Position numbers and translations under genes: made by a program | Notes under the pieces: model-generated | Databases searched by the model: none | What the model was told of the DNA's origin: nothing | Seen by the model: the letters and a program-made list of their open reading frames with translations, nothing else | Origin: Porticoccaceae bacterium | Lineage (GTDB): Bacteria; Pseudomonadota; Gammaproteobacteria; Pseudomonadales; Porticoccaceae | DNA: 36,507 nt | Direction: 5' to 3' | Assembly (NCBI GenBank): GCA_002702725.1 | Contig: PABE01000034.1 | Span: 1 to 36,507, forward strand | Shown here: in pieces, positions 23,846 to 31,879 of the stretch | Numbering within the stretch: position 1 is the stretch's first letter | How the letters are laid out: each line of letters opens with the position of its first letter

Positions 23846-24724
23846 ATGAACGACACACCGAAGCATGCCCAGGTGATCGCGGTGGGCAATCAGAAGGGTG
23901 GGGTGGGCAAGACCTCCAACACCCTCCACCTGGCCGCCGCGCTCGGCGAGCAGGGCAAGAAGATCCTCGTCATCGACCTGGACGGCAATTGCGGCGCGAC
24001 CCGCGGCTGCGGGCTGGGGACCGACTGGCTCGGCACGTTCGAGGCCCTGATGGGCCAGGACCCCGAGGAGCTCATCGTGGGCTCGGACCCGGTGGAGGGG
24101 ACCGAGCTCCCCGAGAACGTTGAGCTCCTGCCTGCCCGCCGCAACCTGGAGAGTTTCGAGGAGGAGTTCCGGCGGACCAACAAGTTCCGCGAGCCCTCGG
24201 CGACGCTCACGCCCGTCCTGGACCGTCTCCGTCACCGCTACGACTTCATCTTCCTCGACACAGCACCGAACGCGTCCGCCCCGACCGTCGCCTCGTATCT
24301 GTCCGCGGACTGGTTCATCCTCTCGACCGAGCCGGCGAAGCTCTCGGTCGAGGGCCTCACCGATGCCCTGATGGACATCCAGTCCGTCCGCGAGCAGGGC
24401 AACGCGGGCCTGCGGCTGCTGGGCGTTGTCATGTGCAAGGTGCGGACCGGGACCCGGGTCGCGGAGATCTTCACCGAGAAGATCCGCAAGGAGTTCCAGG
24501 CAGCGGGGGAGCTGGGTGCGTTCCGGACCACGATCTCGATGGCCACCGCGATCGAGAGCGCTCAGTACGACGGCAAGACGCTCTTCCAGACCGAGCCGAG
24601 CCACAAGGTCGCCGACCAGTACCGCGCGCTCGCGCAGGAGATCCTCGGCCGTCTGGAGACGGCCCGCGCGGCGTCCGAAGCGGAGCCCAAGCCTGACACG
24701 GTGACGGAGGCGAGCAATGCCTAG
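23846..24724 (+). CDS. parA: ParA partition ATPase
   Basis: The 292-residue protein has the deviant Walker A motif of ParA/MinD ATPases (VGNQKGGVGKTSNTLHLA), then VIDLDGN, and FIFLDTAPNASAP as Walker B. It continues with FILSTEPAKLSVEGL and VVMCKVRTGTR. It has no N-terminal helix-turn-helix, as in the small type Ib ParA proteins that work with a ribbon-helix-helix partner. It uses ATP-dependent nucleoid binding to move plasmid copies apart. AAGGAGG lies eight bases before ATG 23846, which I chose over the open frame's earlier ATG at 23714 because the motif begins there. The stop overlaps the next gene by eight bases. Confidence 0.93.
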   Translation: MNDTPKHAQVIAVGNQKGGVGKTSNTLHLAAALGEQGKKILVIDLDGNCGATRGCGLGTDWLGTFEALMGQDPEELIVGSDPVEGTELPENVELLPARRNLESFEEEFRRTNKFREPSATLTPVLDRLRHRYDFIFLDTAPNASAPTVASYLSADWFILSTEPAKLSVEGLTDALMDIQSVREQGNAGLRLLGVVMCKVRTGTRVAEIFTEKIRKEFQAAGELGAFRTTISMATAIESAQYDGKTLFQTEPSHKVADQYRALAQEILGRLETARAASEAEPKPDTVTEASNA

Positions 24725-25280
24725 GCGAGCCCCGACCGAGGACACGGTGGACCCGGTGCGCTCGCGGCTGGCGGCCTCGGTGGCGACGCCGGCCCCTCGG
24801 ACCGCGCCGCGACCGGCACAGGCACCGACACCCATGCCAGAGCCAGCCGAAGCCCCGGCCCCGGCGCCGGACCCGACCCCCGAGCCCCCGGCAGCGGTGG
24901 GGGGGGTGCCAGAGCCAGAGCCTCGTCATGTGCAGCGCAGGGTCCCCCCGCCAGTCCGACGCCCCGCGCCGCAGCCGCCGGCCCGCAAGGACGCGATGAG
25001 CGCCATGCGGATCACCAAGAAGTTCCTGGTGAACGAGAACGAGAGCGACCGGATGGAGGCGACCCTGGCCGCGATCGGCGACGCCTTCGGAAGCCGGGTC
25101 ACTTACTCCCAGGCATCGCGGGCGGTCTGGTCGCTGCTGGCGATCGCCGAGGAGGCCCTCGCGGCCCACCCACGCCGCGGCGAGCCGCTCCGCCGTCCAT
25201 CCAAGGGCGACGCGATCGGCATGGCCGAGTACGAGGAGGAGCTCAGCGACTACCTCCGGACCGTCCTCAAGCGGATGTGA
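24717..25280 (+). CDS. Ribbon-helix-helix-like partition partner
   Basis: The 187-residue protein begins eight bases before the parA stop, so it is coupled to parA. The first 90 residues are a Pro/Ala-rich flexible arm (PMPEPAEAPAPAPDPTPEPP). The C-terminal domain, about 95-150, reads MRITKKFLVNENESDRMEATL, then VTYSQASRAVWSLLAIAEEA, a strand followed by two helices as in ribbon-helix-helix DNA-binding proteins. In type Ib partition systems this protein binds centromere repeats and stimulates ParA through its N-terminal arm. The CATATG arrays upstream of parA are the natural target. It is too short and unlike classical ParB. Confidence 0.7.
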   Translation: MPRRAPTEDTVDPVRSRLAASVATPAPRTAPRPAQAPTPMPEPAEAPAPAPDPTPEPPAAVGGVPEPEPRHVQRRVPPPVRRPAPQPPARKDAMSAMRITKKFLVNENESDRMEATLAAIGDAFGSRVTYSQASRAVWSLLAIAEEALAAHPRRGEPLRRPSKGDAIGMAEYEEELSDYLRTVLKRM

Positions 25281-25306
25281 CCGTTCTGGCCATATGGCCA
25301 TAACGG
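25281..25306. terminator. 26-bp near-perfect palindrome after the par operon
   Basis: CCGTT and AACGG flank the perfect inner palindrome TGGCCATATGGCCA (25287-25300). It starts directly after the stop of the partition gene and has no poly-T tail. It may be a transcription end signal, a binding site related to the CATATG octamers, or both. Confidence 0.4.
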
Positions 25307-25533
25307 ATGCGGGTTCGTGCTCTCTTCGTCTAAGTCTTTCGCGACATCTTGTTCGTGTGTACACCGCCCGGTTTGGAAGTGGTGGGGGAGTGCTGCGCCG
25401 ATCTCGACTCACGTAGCGCAAATTTTCTTTGAGTTACCACAAAACTCGCGCGGACTTCTTGCTTCTTCCCTGTGAATCTCTGGTAGCCCGGTCGGCTGTG
25501 TAAGGCGGCTAGGACCAGTTTAGGGAGTACGCC

Positions 25534-25881
25534 ATGAGCAAGAACGACATCAACCAATCGATCGCGGAGAAGATCATCGGCGACCCGTCGATCATCGGTG
25601 AGACCATCGAGGGCATCATCATCTGTCGCGAAATCGGCATCGCCGCCGCGATCACGGGCATCATCGGTTCCGACGGGCAGATCATCGACCAGAAGAGCAA
25701 GCTGATCGACATCGATGGCATCAACGGGATCATCGAGCGAGACGGCATCGACACGGCGATCTCGAGCATCATCGGCCGCGAGGGCGAGTTGATCGCGAAC
25801 ACCAACGAGGACATCAACGGGAGCATCGCTCAGGACGGGAGCGCTCCGAGGGGGTCCTTTATTGCCGATCAAACAGCTTGA
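25534..25881 (+). CDS. Isoleucine-rich repetitive protein, unknown
   Basis: This 115-residue protein is about one quarter isoleucine (30 of 115) and has almost no aromatic residues. Recurrent I-I-G and G-I-I blocks occur every 6-18 residues (KIIGDPSIIGETIEGIII, AAITGIIGSDGQIIDQ, INGIIERDGIDTAISSIIG), separated by Asp, Glu and Gly. It has no signal peptide or continuous membrane helix. The pattern suggests a beta-solenoid or other repeat fold. GGGAG lies six bases before ATG 25534, supporting expression. Both antisense frames also stay open because the ATC/GAT-rich repeats are nearly self-complementary, but they lack start signals. I recognise no family. Confidence 0.6.
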   Translation: MSKNDINQSIAEKIIGDPSIIGETIEGIIICREIGIAAAITGIIGSDGQIIDQKSKLIDIDGINGIIERDGIDTAISSIIGREGELIANTNEDINGSIAQDGSAPRGSFIADQTA

Positions 25882-25912
25882 CAACCCCGCCACGTCTGTG
25901 GCAATAGGGGTT

Positions 25913-26143
25913 ATGGACGACGAACTCACTCCGGAGTTGCGCGAGCAGATCTGGGAACAATGCGAACGAGATTTCCGAAAGCGCTTGGAGGCATTCAACG
26001 ATTTCGCGAAGATGAACCCAGAGGCAACCGTCGCTGAGCTCGTTGCTTATCGACGCAAGATATGCCCCCCCGACCCCGTCAAGGCAGAGGCATTCACTAA
26101 CTGGTGTGTTCTCGAAGTGTACAAGGAGTTGAATAACGAGTGA
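25913..26143 (+). CDS. Small acidic helical protein, unknown
   Basis: The 76-residue protein begins MDDELTPELREQIWEQCERDF and is wholly helical with alternating charges (RKRLEAFNDFAKMNPEATVAELVAYRRKIC). AGGGG lies close before ATG 25913. An alternative TTG at 25862, with GAGGGGG seven bases upstream, would add 17 residues and overlap the preceding gene by 20 bases. It probably shares a transcript with the Ile-rich gene. No family is recognised. A strong hairpin follows the stop. Confidence 0.55.
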   Translation: MDDELTPELREQIWEQCERDFRKRLEAFNDFAKMNPEATVAELVAYRRKICPPDPVKAEAFTNWCVLEVYKELNNE

Positions 26144-26147
26144 TTCG

Positions 26148-26178
26148 CACGGGCCACCCTTTGAACGGGTGGCCCGTG
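26148..26178 (+). terminator. 12-bp stem hairpin after small genes
   Basis: CACGGGCCACCC (26148-26159) pairs perfectly with GGGTGGCCCGTG (26167-26178) around a 7-base loop, beginning five bases after the stop of the preceding gene. There is no T-run, so it is terminator-like rather than a textbook intrinsic terminator. It probably ends the 25534-26143 transcript. Confidence 0.55.
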
Positions 26179-26256
26179 TCGTTGGTGGCGGCGTTCCGGT
26201 TGCAGTCGGCTCGTCGAACCCAGCAGGTACAGGCCACGACGTTGAAGGGACACGTG

Positions 26257-26577
26257 ATGGCGAACAACTCAGACGACTCACGGTATCAGGAAATTATGGC
26301 TCTGATCTGGTCGAAGAGGGAGTGGACTCTCCGATCAATCATCTCCCGTTATGGCAGGAGGCACGCGGAGGAAATCCTTGGTACCGCGTACCTTATCGCA
26401 TCTGAATACTTCCGGGACAAGGCGGATGATTACGAACCAAAGGCGGCGTTCTCCGTTTTCCACCAGGGCCGCTCGCCCGGCTCGTCTTCCGGGATCGGCT
26501 CCCAGAACTTGATGATCCGCTCGCGGTCCAGATGGAGAGCGACCCGGGACTTGAAGTCGCTGAGGTGGGGCTGCTGA
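26257..26577 (+). CDS. Possible small protein overlapping a convergent gene
   Basis: From ATG 26257, with AAGGGA six bases upstream, the frame encodes 106 residues. Its first 60 (MANNSDDSRYQEIMALIW, then LRSIISRYGRRHAEEILGT, YLIASEYFRDKADDYEPKAAF) look like a real helical protein. From about residue 60 onwards it runs antisense to the 3' end of the gene at 26430-27158 and turns Ser/Arg-rich, so the tail may be fortuitous. The helical part faintly resembles a sigma-factor region 2 segment, but not enough to name it. It could be a truncated gene reading into its neighbour. Confidence 0.35.
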   Translation: MANNSDDSRYQEIMALIWSKREWTLRSIISRYGRRHAEEILGTAYLIASEYFRDKADDYEPKAAFSVFHQGRSPGSSSGIGSQNLMIRSRSRWRATRDLKSLRWGC

Positions 26578-27158
26578 TCGTGCCGGACATCGAGCAGCAA
26601 TTCGGCCCCGAGCCGGAACTCGGCGATGACGTACTCGCCCGAAATCGGTGCCATGATCCGGCGTGCCGCCAGGCTCGATACGTTCAAGCCACGCCAACCC
26701 GCGATCTCGAGGATCTTCGCGATGTCTTGGTCATCTTCGGCCTCGACATAGACCTCGTACCGCTGGACGTACACCCGATCGCTCGGGATATCAGCGATCG
26801 AGTACGGCTTCCGCGTCGTCGGGAAGAGGGGGTGGCCGGTGAGCATCTTGGTCGCGCTCTCGATGTGCTCATTGAAGCCGCGGTATTTCCCGTCAAAGTG
26901 GAATCGTCCGCAGTGGGTGCCCGCTTTCACCGAGAGGGCATAGATCTGCGAGCGCCGGAACATCCAGCACAGCTTGGCGAAGACCCCGGGGATATCCGTG
27001 CCGGATGTCTCCACGTCCAGCTCGGATTGCTGCGAACCGCTGAGCGGCCGGACCGTCCACGACACGGGCGTGTCCGATCCGCCGGACGCGGTGACGGACT
27101 GGGGTTTGGCTTCGATCTCCTGACCGATCGGGGGAATAGTGGGTGTGGGGTATGTCAT
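26430..27158 (-). CDS. Hypothetical protein, unknown
   Basis: The 242-residue protein has no signal peptide, membrane helix or recognised motif. After a Pro/Thr-rich start (MTYPTPTIPPIGQEIEAKP) it has mixed alpha/beta sequence with repeated phrases about position and contact (GRFHFDGKYRGFNEHI, RVYVQRYEVYVEAEDDQD, VIAEFRLGAELLLDVRHD). GGAG lies eight bases before the ATG. It is followed by the Toprim gene on the same strand 127 bases upstream in coordinate terms (that is, transcribed before it), so they may be co-transcribed. Homologues might exist on related plasmids, but I cannot name one. Confidence 0.6.
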   Translation of the reverse strand: MTYPTPTIPPIGQEIEAKPQSVTASGGSDTPVSWTVRPLSGSQQSELDVETSGTDIPGVFAKLCWMFRRSQIYALSVKAGTHCGRFHFDGKYRGFNEHIESATKMLTGHPLFPTTRKPYSIADIPSDRVYVQRYEVYVEAEDDQDIAKILEIAGWRGLNVSSLAARRIMAPISGEYVIAEFRLGAELLLDVRHDQQPHLSDFKSRVALHLDRERIIKFWEPIPEDEPGERPWWKTENAAFGS

Positions 27159-27285
27159 GCTGCGTTCTCCGTGCAGACTGGGCCGGTCTGCAGTAGTGAA
27201 GAAGCAGGCTGTTGAAGGTGATTATCCGCTAACAACGAGAATATCGATACATTCCATCGCTGTGTCGCCACAGTTTTCGCTGATA

Positions 27286-28266
27286 TCAGGGCTCCGGACA
27301 CCCGCCAATATCAGGATCGGGCGGGTGTGGTCGATCTCGGAGCACATCGTTCCAGTCGGCTCCGCGTTCGATTGGTCGATCGTTGTAGAGCGTGAGATCC
27401 AGCCGATTGGAATCGGCAAAGATCCCGGCAATCTTTCGGGTCAACCGATCACCGGCGTCGTCGTTGTCGAATGCGACGACCACCGCGCCGTTCCTCGGCA
27501 ACCGCCCGATCTCGTACCCGAGGAGGGCGGGCTGTTCGTCATTGAGTTCGCCGGCAACACTCACGAAGTGTGAGCGGTGGTGCCCGGACAGAACGGCGTA
27601 GCTTAGGGCGTCGATCGCTGTCTCTGCGATGATGAGTCTCTTATCCCGGTCCTCTGTACAGCTACTCCACAAGCCCTTCATGCCACCCTTGGCGTATCCG
27701 GTGAAGCCGCTGTTCTTGATCTCGTAACCGCACAGGCCATCGCGGTTGTAGTGGGGAAAAACGATGTTCCCATGTTCATCGCGGCGGATGACTCCGTTGA
27801 ACCGCTCTTGGGCGAGCAACTCCATCGGGATCCCTCGTTCTTCAGCGAGATAGCGGCTGTATACCCCGAGCGGTTCCATCCCGGCGAACCTGGTGCGCAC
27901 GAGCACGAGATCACGGGTGATTGGCACGAGGTCCTGTGCGTAGGAATTCTGAGGTGAGAGGGCAGGAGCAGTGGGGGAGCGAAGCCAGTCTCGGAGCCGA
28001 CGGCGGACTTGGCCGAGGTTCTCGCCGGTTCGCCGCTGCACGAAATCGATGACAGTCCCGTGATCGGTGTGATCACGGACGGAGAAAAAGATCCAATGTC
28101 CATCGTGACCGCGTGCAACGATGAGCTTGTCGCTGTTGGGGTGGATCATCGTGCACGAACTGCGTGAGCTCGATTTCGGGTGCTTGGCGTAGCCGAAAGC
28201 GGCCATCAATTGCGTGAGGTTGATGTCTGTCTTGAAGCGATCAAGTTCGGCCGATCGGTGGGTCAT
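27286..28266 (-). CDS. DUF3991/Toprim domain protein
   Basis: The 326-residue protein has an N-terminal DUF3991-like region (FKTDINLTQLMAAFGY, HGTVIDFVQRRTGENLGQVRRRLRDWL) and a C-terminal Toprim fold. Conserved acidic motifs are L-I-I-A-E-T-A-I-D-A-L and V-V-A-F-D-N-D-D-A-G-D. Toprim domains occur in primases and topoisomerases. Stand-alone DUF3991-Toprim proteins occur on mobile plasmids, sometimes fused to relaxases or primases, and may prime the transferred strand. The protein lacks a helicase domain. ATG 28266 fits the conserved start; an open frame continues to 28356. It is divergent from the gene at 28397. Confidence 0.75.
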   Translation of the reverse strand: MTHRSAELDRFKTDINLTQLMAAFGYAKHPKSSSRSSCTMIHPNSDKLIVARGHDGHWIFFSVRDHTDHGTVIDFVQRRTGENLGQVRRRLRDWLRSPTAPALSPQNSYAQDLVPITRDLVLVRTRFAGMEPLGVYSRYLAEERGIPMELLAQERFNGVIRRDEHGNIVFPHYNRDGLCGYEIKNSGFTGYAKGGMKGLWSSCTEDRDKRLIIAETAIDALSYAVLSGHHRSHFVSVAGELNDEQPALLGYEIGRLPRNGAVVVAFDNDDAGDRLTRKIAGIFADSNRLDLTLYNDRPIERGADWNDVLRDRPHPPDPDIGGCPEP

Positions 28267-28330
28267 CCATTCCACATACACCCTCAGAGTGCGAATGTGA
28301 AGTCGTGGTCCCGGTTCCGCGCACGAAAAC

Positions 28331-28359
28331 TTGCGCGATGCGCATATATGTGGCATAAT
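28331..28359 (+). promoter_or_regulatory. Sigma-70-type promoter for the transfer operon
   Basis: TTGCGC (28331-28336), a 17-base spacer and CATAAT (28354-28359) point rightwards. The predicted start is near 28366. It would drive the small gene at 28397 and the coupling protein gene. Confidence 0.5.
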
Positions 28360-28396
28360 TATTGAATATGTCTAACAATAATAGTGTTGAGGTAAC

Positions 28397-28777
28397 ATTC
28401 TAAAAGATAGCTTTGAAGACTTCGCTGAGGACCGGTACACGCACCGCTACCCCGGCGATATCACGAAAGAGGAGATGGGATCTGAGATCCGTCGCCTGTC
28501 TGAGTTCGCACAGAAGATGGGCCTGACAGCGGAGTTCGAATCCCGCGGCTCGGTGCTGCAAGTCCGCTTTGCGAACGAGGTTGAATGTCGGCGCTTTGTG
28601 TCTTCCGCGGAGGATTCGATGAGGTCTTTCTCGATCGACCGCATGACCGATGAGCAGAGACGGGAACTCTTGGCCGAAGCTCTTGAGGCCGTGGAAGGCC
28701 TCAAGGCGATCGGTTATGTTCCCGGCGAGCACGTCCCGCGCCGGGCAACCGCTCAGGACCTCGACTTCGAACAGTAA
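28397..28777 (+). CDS. Small protein upstream of the coupling protein; ATT or shifted start
   Basis: An open frame encodes 126 residues if it starts at ATT 28397 (ILKDSFEDFAEDRYTH...), or 100 residues from ATG 28475. The ATG has GGAG touching it, with no room for a normal spacer. The ATT has GAGGT four bases upstream, and the residues between look protein-like. A short frame (ATG 28368, MSNNNSVEVTF) ends at 28403 and would join the main frame by a -1 shift. The body is soluble, charged and helical (RRLSEFAQKMGL; SIDRMTDEQRRELLAEALEAVEGL). It stops 24 bases before the coupling protein and probably works with it. No family is recognised. Confidence 0.5.
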   Translation: MLKDSFEDFAEDRYTHRYPGDITKEEMGSEIRRLSEFAQKMGLTAEFESRGSVLQVRFANEVECRRFVSSAEDSMRSFSIDRMTDEQRRELLAEALEAVEGLKAIGYVPGEHVPRRATAQDLDFEQ

Positions 28778-28779
28778 AC

Positions 28780-28801
28780 CTGGCCCGGTATACTGGGCCG
28801 G
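28780..28801 (+). promoter_or_regulatory. Hairpin immediately before the coupling-protein start
   Basis: A 22-base near-palindrome, centred on GTATAC and with arms CTGGCCCG/TGGGCCGG, ends one base before the ATG at 28802. Nine of eleven positions pair, the other two as G-T. In mRNA it would mask the start codon region, suggesting translational control or coupling to the upstream gene. Confidence 0.4.
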
Positions 28802-31800
28802 ATGGCGATTCGAATAAAACGCAAACCACAGAAGCTGGGCACAGCCCATTGGCAGGATGACGCGGCGTTCGCCGCCTCGCACCCGTTCGAGTCCGGGAAG
28901 CTCTGGCTCGGTCGATCGCCCGAATCAGGAATCCCTGTGGGTTACGGGGACGACCGTCACGCGCTCGTTTGCTGCGGAACGCGGTCGGGCAAGGGCACCA
29001 CGGTCATCACGCCCAATGTCTGCCTCTGGCCGGGCTCGCTCGTTGTTGTCGATCCGAAAGGGGAGGTCGCCACGGTCGCTGCATCGCGGCGCGGCGAAGG
29101 ATCGGACTACTGCGTCGGCATGAATCAGAAGGTCTGCGTCGTCGATCCGTTCGGCGAGTCGGAGGTCGACGAGAAATACCGTGCGCGGTTCAACCCCCTC
29201 GATACGATCGACCCGGACGATCCGAACGCGGTCGCATATGCCGGCTCGATCGCCGAAGCGATGGTGATCATTCCCAAAGAATCGCACGAGCCGCATTTCG
29301 ATGAGCTAGCGAAGGATGTGATCGAAGCACTAATCCTCCATGTTCTTACGCACCCGCTGTACAAGGGGCGTCGCAACCTGGTGACTGTTCGCGACTTGAT
29401 TACGTGCGGAGATTTCGATTCGTTCGAGATCCTCCGTCGCGAAAACGGAGGGGACGAGCCCGCGATCGATTCCCACGCTCTGCTTTGGCAATGTGTTTCT
29501 GCGAACAGGAAGATCGCCGAAGTCGCACGGGTTGGATCGTCGATGCTCAGCATGTACCTGGCGAGCCAGAAGCAGTATTCGAGTGTCATGGCCTCGGCCT
29601 CGAGACACACGAAATTTCTGGGAACTCCGGCGATCGCCGAGAGCGTAGAGAAATCTGATTTCGCGCTCTCAGATCTGAAGACGGACCCGAGGGGTGTAAG
29701 CGTCTTTCTGACCATCCCCGATCGCTTCTATGCGTCCCACAAGCGTTGGCTGCGGATGATGCTCGTGCTGATCTCGAACGAGATGACGCGGAGCAAGAGG
29801 AAACCGGTGTGCGGGAGCCGGGTACTGATGGTGATCGACGAGTTCGCGGGCCTCGAACGGCTCGAAACGATGGAGCACAACATCTCGAAACTCGGTGGTG
29901 CGCACGTCACCATGATGTTCATCGTTCAGACACTGTCGCAACTCCGAGATATCTACAAAGACTTCTGGGAGACGTTTTTCAGCCAGTGCGGGACCCGCGT
30001 CTTCTTCAGCATCGACGACCTATTCACGAGGAACTATCTCTCGGAGTTCATCGGGGACACCGAGATACGGCCCATCCTCGAATCGATGAGCGAATCGGCC
30101 GGGCACAGCAAGGGGAGGACTGACGGGAACTCGGAGTCGAACGCCGTTTCGAACACGAAGACCACGAGTGAGACGAAGACGCATACGGATAGTACCGGTG
30201 AGAATGTCTCGACAACGATGGGAAGGAACAGCCAGCGGACCATCGGGACGCACAGCGCATCGGGGGAATCGCACCAGCGGGGATACAACGAGGGCCGCAG
30301 CGAGCAGAGCGGCTGGAATACGTCCACGAACCAGCAACGCAACTGGAGTAAAAACTCGAATTGGGGAAGCCAAGAGGGTACTGGGAAGAACGCCACATAC
30401 AACCAATGGCCGATCTTTCGCTGTGTTCCGAAGGCGATCCCGTTCATTCGCAAGGAGGAGAAAGCATCTCTGAGCAAGAACACGTCGTCGAACAAGGGGG
30501 GCGGCCAGAGCAGGGGAGGCGCAGAGGGAAGCAGCGAGGGCCAGTCGGGGAGCATCAGCCGCAACACCTCGATCGTGAGCAACATCGGTCACACGATCAG
30601 CACTGGCACGAATGAGAGCAACTCAGAGGGAGAGAACTACAGCCATGCGATTGGCCGGAACACCAGCTCCAGCGACGCGGTCTCTCGCGGGATTTCGCTG
30701 GCGGAAGCGATAACCAGGACCTACACCACGAACACCTCTGAAACGGTGACGGACACGGTGACCCAGACCGCGACGCGTTCCGAGAGCGTGCACAAGCGGC
30801 GTCTGATCACGGGTGATGAAATCGGTGAACAGTTCGATCGCGGGGAGGATGGCCGGCCGGCCGATGCCTTGGTATTGATTGGTGGGGGGCGGCCGATCAC
30901 GGTGAGGCGCACACCGTATTTCTCAGACGAGGTCTTCGGCTGGCTGTATGACCCGCACCCCGATCACGCGGAGCCACCGAAGCTCATCGGCGCGGTCCCG
31001 ATCCCGCTGCCGCCTGCCGTTGAACAATCCGTCGGCCTGTCCAGCATCCGATGGCTCAACCGCCAAGGCGACCGCGTGACACGCGGCCGTTCGCTCATCA
31101 GTCTCAGGTTCGAGGCACCCAGCACATGGGTCGACATGAACCACGTGCAACAGGGTGTGACCGGCGAGATGCCGAGTTTCGGGGGGACACCGGCCCACAT
31201 GATCGCCGGAGTCGATCTGACGGTTTTGTCGCCAGCGAGCGGCACGCTCCTCGAGTGCGGCGAAGGAACGAAGAGCTACGCAGCGATCAGATGCAACCGG
31301 CGGAAGCACTGGGAAGAGACGAAGAAGATCAGGCTGGAATGCGTGGTCGAGGAATACAACCGGTTCTGCGACAAACTTAGAGAACTCGAACGGGACGGTA
31401 TCGAGCGAGAAAGATTCGCGCGGGAAGAGACCGAGCGACGGAGGCGCGAGGAAGAGCGAAAAGCGGATGAGCGGAGACGTCTGGATCGAGAAGAAAGAGA
31501 GCAGTTCCGTGAAGAGCAGCGCCAACGGGATGTGGCCGAGGTTCTCGCAGCCTCGAAGGAACGCTACATCACGGGGAGCCCACCTTGGTGGGCCGATGCC
31601 GAAGGCGTCCAACTTCTTGGCTTTTGGGTCTCACTTTTTGGATCAGGTGCGCTGAGTTCCCAGTTTGTCTCGATATTCACTATTCAGGAACCAACAACCC
31701 GGCTCATGCTATTCGGGATCCCGTGCGCATTCGGTACCGTTACTGGCTGGCTGTTTTTCCGATGGCTCAGCAGGAAACTGCAGTCGCGCTATAGAGACCA

Positions 31801-31879
31801 GCGGCGTTCGGAGTGGAGCCGGATGAATCTCAAAGAGCGGCTCGATTATTCGGGGAAGGGATACCTCTACCGCTCGTAG
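28802..31879 (+). CDS. Type IV coupling protein (VirD4/TraG-like), unusual topology
   Basis: The 1025-residue protein has a Walker A GTRSGKGTT (59-67), then PNVCLWPGSLVVVDPKGE, and Walker B VLMVIDEF (341-348), as in VirD4/TraG proteins that pump relaxase-bound DNA into a transfer channel. Its N-terminus has no membrane helix. After FSIDDLFTRNYLSEF comes a Ser/Asn/Thr/Gly-rich insert (428-660), then the C-terminal TraG segment (KRRLITGDEIGEQF...). A lipoyl/biotinyl-like barrel follows (WLNRQGDRVTRGRSLISL...LSPASGTLLECGEG, 750-822), then a Glu/Arg-rich coiled coil (855-920). Two membrane helices follow near 935-957 and 967-988. Normal members have two N-terminal helices. The plasmid has no other type IV secretion genes. 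Confidence 0.88.
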   Translation: MAIRIKRKPQKLGTAHWQDDAAFAASHPFESGKLWLGRSPESGIPVGYGDDRHALVCCGTRSGKGTTVITPNVCLWPGSLVVVDPKGEVATVAASRRGEGSDYCVGMNQKVCVVDPFGESEVDEKYRARFNPLDTIDPDDPNAVAYAGSIAEAMVIIPKESHEPHFDELAKDVIEALILHVLTHPLYKGRRNLVTVRDLITCGDFDSFEILRRENGGDEPAIDSHALLWQCVSANRKIAEVARVGSSMLSMYLASQKQYSSVMASASRHTKFLGTPAIAESVEKSDFALSDLKTDPRGVSVFLTIPDRFYASHKRWLRMMLVLISNEMTRSKRKPVCGSRVLMVIDEFAGLERLETMEHNISKLGGAHVTMMFIVQTLSQLRDIYKDFWETFFSQCGTRVFFSIDDLFTRNYLSEFIGDTEIRPILESMSESAGHSKGRTDGNSESNAVSNTKTTSETKTHTDSTGENVSTTMGRNSQRTIGTHSASGESHQRGYNEGRSEQSGWNTSTNQQRNWSKNSNWGSQEGTGKNATYNQWPIFRCVPKAIPFIRKEEKASLSKNTSSNKGGGQSRGGAEGSSEGQSGSISRNTSIVSNIGHTISTGTNESNSEGENYSHAIGRNTSSSDAVSRGISLAEAITRTYTTNTSETVTDTVTQTATRSESVHKRRLITGDEIGEQFDRGEDGRPADALVLIGGGRPITVRRTPYFSDEVFGWLYDPHPDHAEPPKLIGAVPIPLPPAVEQSVGLSSIRWLNRQGDRVTRGRSLISLRFEAPSTWVDMNHVQQGVTGEMPSFGGTPAHMIAGVDLTVLSPASGTLLECGEGTKSYAAIRCNRRKHWEETKKIRLECVVEEYNRFCDKLRELERDGIERERFAREETERRRREEERKADERRRLDREEREQFREEQRQRDVAEVLAASKERYITGSPPWWADAEGVQLLGFWVSLFGSGALSSQFVSIFTIQEPTTRLMLFGIPCAFGTVTGWLFFRWLSRKLQSRYRDQRRSEWSRMNLKERLDYSGKGYLYRS

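Noticed and set aside
23840-24835. A 331-residue minus-strand frame opposite parA.
   Set aside because: parA motifs are unequivocal. The antisense frame is Arg/Leu/Gly-rich without a start signal.
25330-25998. A 222-residue minus-strand frame opposite the Ile-rich gene.
   Set aside because: It arises from the near-palindromic ATC/GAT repeats. The plus strand has the ribosome-binding site.
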